Made by a program: the position numbers and the translations under genes. Below, piece after piece: positions 1 through 5,015 of a stretch of 5,015 nucleotides of DNA. The notes under the pieces were generated by a model. The model was not told the origin of the DNA. It saw only the letters and a program-made list of their open reading frames with translations, and did not search any database. The first letter of the stretch is position 1. The number at the start of each line of letters is the position of its first letter. Source of the stretch: an uncultured Aquimarina sp. (lineage in GTDB: Bacteria; Bacteroidota; Bacteroidia; Flavobacteriales; Flavobacteriaceae); the NCBI GenBank assembly GCA_937958735.1, contig CALGNG010000381.1, positions 1 through 5,015 of the forward strand, read 5' to 3'.

Positions 1-462
1 TTCTTTTAAGGTATCATCAAAATTTAGAGAATGGTCAACAGTATCCTTGTCAATATCGGCAAGCATATCTTCGGAAATCTTTTGCATTCTAGCCTCGGTA
101 TAACGCATTGCTGCAGGGCTATCGCCATCTACAGATCCAAAGTTACCTTGACCATCTACGAGCATATAACGCATACTCCACTCTTGTGCCATACGTACCA
201 TGGCGTCGTATACAGAGGTGTCTCCGTGTGGGTGATATTTACCTAAAACTTCTCCAACAATTCTTGCTGACTTTTTGTGAGCACTATTGGCACGTACACC
301 AAGCTCATACATACCAAATAAAACCCTTCTGTGTACAGGTTTTAATCCGTCTCGCACATCTGGTAATGCTCTCGAAACAATTACGGACATCGAATAATCG
401 ATGTACGCAGACTTCATTTCTTCTTCAATATTAATTGGAATGAGCTTTTCTCCGTCTGCCAT
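1..462 (-). CDS. gyrA: DNA gyrase subunit A, N-terminal part (runs off left edge)
   Basis: This is the breakage-reunion subunit of DNA gyrase, the type II topoisomerase that introduces negative supercoils using ATP hydrolysed by GyrB. The 154 visible residues begin [20 protein letters not shown] and cover the start of the topoisomerase IV/gyrase A domain. Visible landmarks are [20 protein letters not shown] (21-40), the DNA-binding KPVHRRVL (41-48), the quinolone-resistance region around [17 protein letters not shown] (77-93), and [10 protein letters not shown] (117-126) with the catalytic Arg120-Tyr121 pair (E. coli Arg121-Tyr122). Thr82 and Asp86 match E. coli Ser83 and Asp87. The N-terminus [16 protein letters not shown] supports the ATG at 460-462; there is no good Shine-Dalgarno site, which is common in Bacteroidota. 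ParC is the main alternative, but the alignable N-terminus and the [16 protein letters not shown] stretch favour GyrA. It is divergent from clpC. Confidence 0.96.
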   Translation of the reverse strand, partial: MADGEKLIPINIEEEMKSAYIDYSMSVIVSRALPDVRDGLKPVHRRVLFGMYELGVRANSAHKKSARIVGEVLGKYHPHGDTSVYDAMVRMAQEWSMRYMLVDGQGNFGSVDGDSPAAMRYTEARMQKISEDMLADIDKDTVDHSLNFDDTLKE

Positions 463-480
463 ATATGTAATTTTAATTTT

Positions 481-496
481 TTGTTAATTCTAACAA
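481..496. repeat. Short inverted repeat upstream of gyrA
   Basis: A perfect 6-bp inverted repeat, TTGTTA and TAACAA, is separated by the four bases ATTC. It sits 19-34 bases before the gyrA start codon, in the leader or core promoter on the minus strand. It could be a small operator or a weak hairpin in the gyrA leader. It is short and AT-rich, so chance is a real possibility. The rest of the 463-714 gap shows no further convincing motif: I found no CIRCE heat-shock operator and no exact TAnnTTTG promoter box facing either gene. Confidence 0.3.
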
Positions 497-701
497 GCAA
501 AATAAGAAATAATCACTAAATTAACAGAAGATTTTCATAATAATAATATAGATTTATCAACAAAATTTATAAGAATAATAGTTAATAAGTATTCAGGTAA
601 ATCTTTTGAATTGCCTGACAAAATAACTCCATTTATAGAAACAAAATTTAAAGGGTACGAATTTTGATGTTTTATTCAAAAAAAGAGTTATTTTTAAGAT
701 A

Positions 702-706
702 AAGGA
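702..706 (+). promoter_or_regulatory. Shine-Dalgarno-like site of clpC
   Basis: AAGGA lies eight bases before the ATG at 715, a normal spacing. It supports that ATG as the start, together with the N-terminus MDDNFSPRVKDVIAFSKEEA, which aligns with the first residues of ClpC-type N-domains. Confidence 0.55.
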
Positions 707-714
707 AAAAGCCT

Positions 715-3276
715 ATGGACGATAATTTTTCACCAAGAGTAAAAGATGTAATAGCGTTTAGTAAAGAAGAAGCTTTACGCTTGGGGCATGATTTTATAGG
801 AACAGAACATTTAATGTTAGGATTACTTCGCGATGGTGGAGGAAAGGCTATAGATATATTATTTGCTCTAGATATAGATTTGGCGCATTTGCGCAAAAAA
901 GTAGAGATTTTAAGTCCTGCCAACTCCAATGTTACAATAGCTTCTAATGAAAAAAAGAATTTACATTTAACCAGACAAGCAGAGCGTGCTTTAAAAACTA
1001 CTTTTTTAGAAGCAAAATTGTTTCAGAGTAGTTCTATAAATACGGCTCACCTGTTGTTATGTATTTTAAGAAACGATAATGACCCTACGACAAAACTTTT
1101 GAATAGATTAAAAGTAGATTATGATAGCGTCAAAGAACAATTTAAAGGTATGATAGTTAACGATGATGAAAAATTTGACCTACCTACTTCAGAATCTTTC
1201 TCGGATGAGGGAGATAATTTGGAGGGAGGAGCAGAGCGTGAATCTTTTGGTAATACACCAACAGGTTCTGCAGGAACTAAATCTGCAAAAAAATCTACGA
1301 CACCTGTTTTAGATAATTTTGGTAGGGATTTAACGGCTATGGCCGAAGATGGGAAATTAGATCCTGTTGTAGGTCGTGTAAAAGAAATAGAACGTGTTTC
1401 TCAAATTTTGAGTCGCCGTAAAAAGAATAACCCATTATTAATTGGAGAACCAGGGGTAGGTAAATCTGCTATAGCAGAAGGTTTAGCACTACGCATAATC
1501 CAAAGAAAGGTATCTAGAATTCTTTTTGATAAACGTGTTGTTACTTTAGACCTAGCTAGTTTAGTGGCAGGTACTAAATATAGAGGACAGTTCGAAGAGC
1601 GTATGAAAGCTTTGATGAATGAGCTTGAAAAGAATGATGATATTATTCTTTTTATAGACGAAATACATACCATAGTTGGAGCAGGAGGAGCTACAGGAAG
1701 TTTAGATGCTTCTAATATGTTTAAACCTGCTTTAGCCAGAGGAGAAATCCAATGTATTGGAGCGACTACTTTAGACGAATATAGAAACTCCATAGAGAAG
1801 GATGGGGCTTTAGAACGTCGTTTTCAAAAAGTAATAGTAGAGCCTACTAATATTGAAGAAACTATTGAGATTTTAGATAATATTAAAGGTAAGTACGAGG
1901 ATCATCACAATGTAATTTATACATCAGAAGCTATTCTAGCTTGTGTGAAACTTACCAATAGATATATGACAGATCGTTTCTTGCCAGATAAAGCTATTGA
2001 TGCTTTGGATGAAGCTGGATCTCGAGTGCATATTACTAATATAGATGTGCCGAAACAGATTTTAGATTTAGAGCGCCAGTTAGAAGAGGTTAGAGAATCT
2101 AAAAATACGGTAGTTAAAAAGCAGAAGTACGAAGAAGCTGCTAAATTGCGTGACGATGAAAAAAATATTGAAAAGCAATTAGCTGTAGCTCAGGAGCAAT
2201 GGGAAGCAGATGCCAAGGCGCATAAAGAAGTTGTAGATGAAGAAGCTGTTGCAGATGTCGTTTCTATGATGACTGGGATTCCTGTAAATAGAATTGCGCA
2301 AAAAGAAATCACCAAATTAGCAGAATTACCAAAGTTAATTTCTGGAAAAGTTATAGGTCAAGGAAATGCTGTAGAAAAGGTGGTTAAGGCTATTCAAAGA
2401 AACAGAGCAGGACTAAAAGATCCTAATAAGCCAATTGGATCTTTTATTTTTTTAGGACAAACAGGTGTAGGAAAAACACAATTAGCAAAAGTATTGGCCA
2501 AAGAATTATTTGATAGCGAAGAAGCTTTAATCCGTGTAGATATGAGTGAATACATGGAGAAGTTTGCTATCTCTAGATTAATAGGTGCACCTCCAGGATA
2601 TGTAGGGTACGAAGAAGGAGGGCAATTAACAGAAAAAGTGCGTCGTAAGCCTTATGCTGTTGTTTTGTTAGACGAGATCGAAAAAGCGCATCCAGACGTA
2701 TTTAACATGTTGTTACAAGTATTGGATGATGGATACTTAACAGATAGTTTAGGTAGAAAGATAGATTTTAGAAATACCATTATTATAATGACTTCTAATA
2801 TTGGAGCACGTAAACTTAAAGATTTTGGTTCTGGAGTTGGTTTTGGTACCTCTTCACAAAAAGCACAGGCCGATGATAATGCCAAAAGTATTATAGAAGG
2901 AGCGCTTAAAAAAGCTTTTGCTCCAGAGTTTTTAAATCGTATAGACGATGTGGTAGTCTTTAATGCTCTTGAACGAGAAGATATCCATAAGATTATAGAT
3001 ATAGAATTAAATAAATTATTTGATCGTATCAAAGATTTAGGTTATAATTTAAAGCTTTCCGAAAAAGCTAAAGACTATATCGCCGATAAAGGTTTTGATA
3101 AGCAATACGGAGCAAGACCTCTAAAAAGAGCAATTCAAAAATATATCGAAGATGCTTTAGCGGAAGAAATTGTTAAATCTAATCTTAACGAAGGAGATGA
3201 AATTCAAATGGATTTAGATGAAAAAACGAATGAATTAAAAATTGAAATTTCTACTTCAGAAGAAGCAGAGAAATAA
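715..3276 (+). CDS. clpC: ATP-dependent Clp protease ATP-binding subunit ClpC
   Basis: A cytoplasmic AAA+ unfoldase that threads substrates into the ClpP peptidase; 853 residues, a little longer than B. subtilis ClpC. Order of parts: two Clp-N repeats (about 5-145), an acidic/serine-rich linker (about 149-197), AAA1 with Walker A GEPGVGKS (244-251), pore-loop Tyr289, Walker B Asp315-Glu316 and arginine fingers Arg368/Arg369. Next comes a short middle domain with a UVR-like coiled coil (about 455-490, YEEAAKLRDDE), which marks ClpC rather than ClpB. AAA2 has Walker A GQTGVGKT (581-588), pore-loop Tyr629, Walker B Asp653-Glu654, Arg742 in FLNRID and the sensor-2 GAR at 799-801. The VGF at 708-710 fits the ClpP-docking loop, so it should work with ClpP rather than as a ClpB disaggregase. 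All ATPase residues look intact. In the second N-repeat the usual GTEH is NTAH (109-112). It is transcribed alone and followed by a strong terminator. No heat-shock operator was seen upstream. Confidence 0.97.
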   Translation: MDDNFSPRVKDVIAFSKEEALRLGHDFIGTEHLMLGLLRDGGGKAIDILFALDIDLAHLRKKVEILSPANSNVTIASNEKKNLHLTRQAERALKTTFLEAKLFQSSSINTAHLLLCILRNDNDPTTKLLNRLKVDYDSVKEQFKGMIVNDDEKFDLPTSESFSDEGDNLEGGAERESFGNTPTGSAGTKSAKKSTTPVLDNFGRDLTAMAEDGKLDPVVGRVKEIERVSQILSRRKKNNPLLIGEPGVGKSAIAEGLALRIIQRKVSRILFDKRVVTLDLASLVAGTKYRGQFEERMKALMNELEKNDDIILFIDEIHTIVGAGGATGSLDASNMFKPALARGEIQCIGATTLDEYRNSIEKDGALERRFQKVIVEPTNIEETIEILDNIKGKYEDHHNVIYTSEAILACVKLTNRYMTDRFLPDKAIDALDEAGSRVHITNIDVPKQILDLERQLEEVRESKNTVVKKQKYEEAAKLRDDEKNIEKQLAVAQEQWEADAKAHKEVVDEEAVADVVSMMTGIPVNRIAQKEITKLAELPKLISGKVIGQGNAVEKVVKAIQRNRAGLKDPNKPIGSFIFLGQTGVGKTQLAKVLAKELFDSEEALIRVDMSEYMEKFAISRLIGAPPGYVGYEEGGQLTEKVRRKPYAVVLLDEIEKAHPDVFNMLLQVLDDGYLTDSLGRKIDFRNTIIIMTSNIGARKLKDFGSGVGFGTSSQKAQADDNAKSIIEGALKKAFAPEFLNRIDDVVVFNALEREDIHKIIDIELNKLFDRIKDLGYNLKLSEKAKDYIADKGFDKQYGARPLKRAIQKYIEDALAEEIVKSNLNEGDEIQMDLDEKTNELKIEISTSEEAEK

Positions 3277-3343
3277 GTTTTAATTATAGTATCTAGTCCT
3301 AAATTAACCGATACAGATTATTAAAGGATTAAATCTATTATTT

Positions 3344-3381
3344 AAAAGTTGAACAATGATATCATTGTTCAACTTTTTTTT
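3344..3381 (+). terminator. Rho-independent terminator of clpC
   Basis: A perfect palindrome with 17-bp arms (3344-3360 and 3361-3377) is centred on GATATC and runs into eight T residues (3374-3381). The core stem GTTGAACAATGA pairs without mismatch. It begins 67 bases after the clpC stop, which fits a terminator for clpC. On the opposite strand only four T residues follow the stem, so it would be weaker for transcripts arriving from the right. Confidence 0.9.
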
Positions 3382-3836
3382 GCACTGTTTTTTTAGACTT
3401 ATTGTTTGTGTATTGGACTTAGTATATAATCTTCTATCTCTATAAATAGCTATTGCATTATGACGTATACAATAAAGTCTTTGTAGGGATGCTTAGCTGT
3501 AATTGAAGCTATTTTTCGCAAAATGATGAAACCAATTTTAATTATTTTCGATTCGATATATAAAAATATAAGGCAAATTAAAATTTAATTGGTATAAGTC
3601 ATTTCTGTATATAGTTTGCGAATGGTCTTTTTGGGTGCTGATAATAGGAATAATAGTGTCTTTAGCACAGAAATTCTTCACTATAGTTCCCTTATCTTTC
3701 TCGATAAGAGTCTATGGTGTTATTTATCTTAATAGTGTCAATACGATCTAATCCAATTTTTTGTAAGGTTTTATAGAAAATCCCAAATCAACTCTCTATT
3801 AATTCACCTAATTTTTAGAATGTTTTTCACTAATAA
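3382..3836. other. 455-bp intergenic stretch without a convincing gene
   Basis: It lies between the clpC terminator and the stop of the convergent lysozyme-like gene. No start-to-stop reading frame of useful length or recognisable protein was found. On the minus strand a stop-free run of roughly 57 codons (about 3541-3711) includes TLIEKDKGTIVKNF and IISTQKDHSQTIYR. A second piece in another frame (about 3735-3780) reads FYKTLQKIGLDRIDTIKIN. I cannot assign either to a family. They could be remnants of a decayed gene or chance reading in AT-rich DNA. A 7-bp inverted repeat, ACCAATT (3531-3537) and AATTGGT (3587-3593), flanks an AT-rich centre, and TAATAGTGTC occurs twice (3651-3660, 3730-3739). 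No clear terminator for the leftward gene was seen. Confidence 0.5.
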
Positions 3837-4463
3837 TTAAGCTTTAGCTCTTCTATTAGCTTTTACACCCGATGTATCGTAAGACCTAAACTTTTTTAAG
3901 TATTCTTCAATAGTAGTTCCATAAGCATCAGAAAAAGCTTCTTTACCATAACTACGTAAGAATTTTTTAACAGAACCAGGTCCTACTAAATGTGCTGCGG
4001 CTAAAATTCCAGATTCGGTTATTAAAATTCCATTAATACGTTTTCCAATACTTCTTGTGATATCTTTTCTAAGAATCCATTTGTTACGCGATAAGTTAGC
4101 TATAAAAGCACGTTCTTGGAGTATAGGGCTATTTAAAAATAGAGTAGTATTTTGTATACCAATTAAATCTAAGGTTCCTTTTCCAAATTGATATTTACCT
4201 AAATAACCATAGGTGTTTATAGCCTTGTAGTTTCCTTGGGATTCCTTAAAAGCAATAGCCTCTTTAAATCCAATAATATCTTTTTCTAAAAAAAGAGAAA
4301 ATTGATCTTCTTCAGAGTCATTAATTACTTCCAAAGAAGGGAATAAATGATCTGTAGAAATAAAATGAGAATTACGTTTTGTTTCTTTTATTGTAGGTTG
4401 GTAAGAATTTATAGTCCATTGAGCAAAAAATCCAACTACTAGTGGCAAAGCCGACACACGCAT
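3837..4463 (-). CDS. Lysozyme-like peptidoglycan-active protein, membrane-anchored or secreted
   Basis: A predicted 208-residue protein. The N-terminus MRVSALPLVVGFFAQWTI is hydrophobic after one Arg, fitting a signal peptide or single membrane anchor, so the rest probably lies in the periplasm. The core resembles lysozyme/transglycosylase (SLT-type) folds. IAFKESQGNYKAIN carries a candidate catalytic Glu74, followed by YGYLGKYQFG (85-94, Gln92-Phe93) and GILAAAHLVGPGSVKKFL (152-169). In such folds Glu in an 'ES.G' motif is the general acid that cuts MurNAc-GlcNAc bonds; cleavage here is inferred. Flavobacterial homologues are often labelled 'peptidoglycan-binding protein LysM', but I see no LysM repeat. 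The C-terminus is basic (NRRAKA). The ATG at 4461-4463 was preferred; an in-frame TTG at 4482-4484 would add seven residues (MIFSKNV), and an in-frame stop lies just upstream of it. It sits downstream of mltG on the same strand, with its own promoter. Confidence 0.85.
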   Translation of the reverse strand: MRVSALPLVVGFFAQWTINSYQPTIKETKRNSHFISTDHLFPSLEVINDSEEDQFSLFLEKDIIGFKEAIAFKESQGNYKAINTYGYLGKYQFGKGTLDLIGIQNTTLFLNSPILQERAFIANLSRNKWILRKDITRSIGKRINGILITESGILAAAHLVGPGSVKKFLRSYGKEAFSDAYGTTIEEYLKKFRSYDTSGVKANRRAKA

Positions 4464-4510
4464 TACATTTTTGGAGAATATCAAATAGGGTTACTTTCTG
4501 TTTTGCGGTG

Positions 4511-4544
4511 CAAATCTAATACAGAGTATAAGATAAATAGCAAA
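4511..4544 (-). promoter_or_regulatory. Bacteroidota-type promoter for the lysozyme-like gene
   Basis: Read on the minus strand, TTTG (4544-4541) is followed by a 22-base spacer and TAGATTTG (4518-4511). This is an exact match to the flavobacterial -7 consensus TAnnTTTG, with a -33 TTG/TTTG at an accepted distance. Transcription would begin near 4505, giving a leader of about 40 bases to the ATG at 4463, or about 20 to the alternative TTG at 4484. The match and placement are good for a single gene in AT-rich DNA, but it is not experimentally shown. Confidence 0.7.
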
Positions 4545-4572
4545 TTTCTAGTAAGAATTATTCGAATCACTT

Positions 4573-4609
4573 AAAAAAAGGAGTATTTGTAAATATAAAA
4601 TAACAAATA
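4573..4609 (-). terminator. Weak terminator-like hairpin after mltG
   Basis: Read leftward, a 7-bp AT-rich stem (TATTTGT / ACAAATA, arms at 4603-4609 and 4584-4590) with a 12-base loop is followed by CTCC and then seven T residues (4579-4573). It begins about 60 bases after the mltG stop. The stem has only one G-C pair and the T-run is offset by four bases, so it may end mltG transcripts only partly or be chance. Confidence 0.35.
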
Positions 4610-4670
4610 TCTTAAATGGCTTGAAGATTCTTAACTGTTTTTTTTGTCTTTAAACAGAATATGGTATTAA

Positions 4671-5015
4671 TTATCTTCTAAGTCCTTTTTTATTTATCCA
4701 TTTGTGGTAATTTCTGCTATTCCTATTATGTTGGGCTAATGAGGTAGCAAATTTATGGTATCCGAAATTCTGAGTATCTGCTACAAAGTAGTAATAATTA
4801 TGCTTTTCATAATTTAAAACAGCATTTATAGCAGAGAGATCAGGCATGGCAATTGGCCCTGGAGGTAAGCCTTTGTTTTTATAAGTGTTATAGGGGTTGT
4901 CTACTTTTAGATCTTTAAAAAGTACTCGTTTAATTACTTTATTCCAATCTTTAGATTGGTGTTTTACAGCATAAATTACAGTAGGATCGGCATCTAATTT
5001 GATGCCTTTAATAAG
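4671..5015 (-). CDS. mltG: Endolytic murein transglycosylase MltG, C-terminal part (runs off right edge)
   Basis: The last 114 residues of an MltG/YceG-family inner-membrane lytic transglycosylase, which cuts nascent peptidoglycan strands and so helps set glycan length. Family marks visible here are LDADPTVIYAV (7-17 of the fragment), the conserved YNTYKNKGLPPGPIAMP (42-58), then SAINAVLNYEKHNYYYFVAD (61-80) and YHKFATSLAQHN (86-97). This order matches the C-terminal half of the YceG domain. The N-terminal membrane segment, the LysM-like subdomain and the catalytic glutamate lie beyond the window, so activity cannot be judged. It ends at TAA (4673-4671) with a basic tail, KWINKKGLRR. The lysozyme-like gene follows on the same strand after about 207 bases, consistent with a cell-wall gene neighbourhood. 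Confidence 0.93.
   Translation of the reverse strand, partial: LIKGIKLDADPTVIYAVKHQSKDWNKVIKRVLFKDLKVDNPYNTYKNKGLPPGPIAMPDLSAINAVLNYEKHNYYYFVADTQNFGYHKFATSLAQHNRNSRNYHKWINKKGLRR

Noticed and set aside
31..434. Plus-strand open frames of 71 and 108 codons
   Set aside because: They lie antisense to the clearly conserved gyrA reading frame and encode no recognisable protein.
463..714. CIRCE or other known heat-shock operator upstream of clpC
   Set aside because: I looked for TTAGCACTC/GAGTGCTAA-type arms and found none.
672..929. Minus-strand 85-codon frame overlapping the start of clpC
   Set aside because: It is antisense to the conserved ClpC N-domain, with no recognisable motif or independent support.
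1401..1793. Minus-strand 130-codon frame inside clpC
   Set aside because: It is a shadow of the AAA1 coding sequence, and its composition mirrors the antisense of conserved motifs.
2652..3032. Minus-strand 126-codon frame inside clpC
   Set aside because: It is a shadow of the AAA2 coding sequence with no recognisable protein.
3651..3739. Repeated TAATAGTGTC as possible direct repeats or attachment sites
   Set aside because: Only two 10-base copies 79 bases apart in AT-rich DNA, with no integrase or element between them; chance is likely.
4635..4657. CTGTTT/AAACAG hairpin as terminator after mltG
   Set aside because: The six-base stem encloses the T-run in its loop, and neither strand has a T-run after the stem, so it does not fit a rho-independent terminator.

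Overview
The window is chromosomal DNA from a low-GC member of the Bacteroidota, most likely a marine-type Flavobacteriaceae. Three things point there: AT-rich DNA, the character of the GyrA, ClpC and MltG proteins, and a promoter of the Bacteroidota type (TTTG, a spacer, then TAnnTTTG). The assignment is inferred from reading the proteins by eye, with no database search.

Layout, left to right. Positions 1-462 (minus) hold the first 154 codons of gyrA, the DNA gyrase A subunit, which runs off the left edge. A 252-bp gap (463-714) separates it from the divergently transcribed clpC (715-3276, plus). clpC is a complete 853-residue AAA+ unfoldase of the Clp protease and ends in a strong hairpin terminator (3344-3381). 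Next is about 455 bp without a convincing gene (3382-3836). It has stop codons in every frame I followed and may be decayed sequence. On the minus strand at 3837-4463 lies a small membrane-anchored or exported protein with a lysozyme-like fold signature, of the kind often labelled 'peptidoglycan-binding protein LysM' in flavobacteria, although I see no LysM repeat. It has its own recognisable promoter at 4511-4544. The right edge (4671-5015, minus) holds the last 114 codons of mltG, the endolytic murein transglycosylase; its catalytic part lies outside the window.

How the genes relate. The left half is housekeeping: DNA supercoiling (gyrA) and protein quality control (clpC), sharing a divergent upstream region. 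The right half is cell-wall related: mltG and the lysozyme-like gene lie in tandem on the same strand and probably both act on peptidoglycan glycan strands. The promoter and a weak terminator-like hairpin between them suggest that the smaller gene can be transcribed separately. I found no mobile element, CRISPR array, RNA gene or clear new system; the window reads mostly as ordinary core genome. The least explained part is the 3382-3836 gap.
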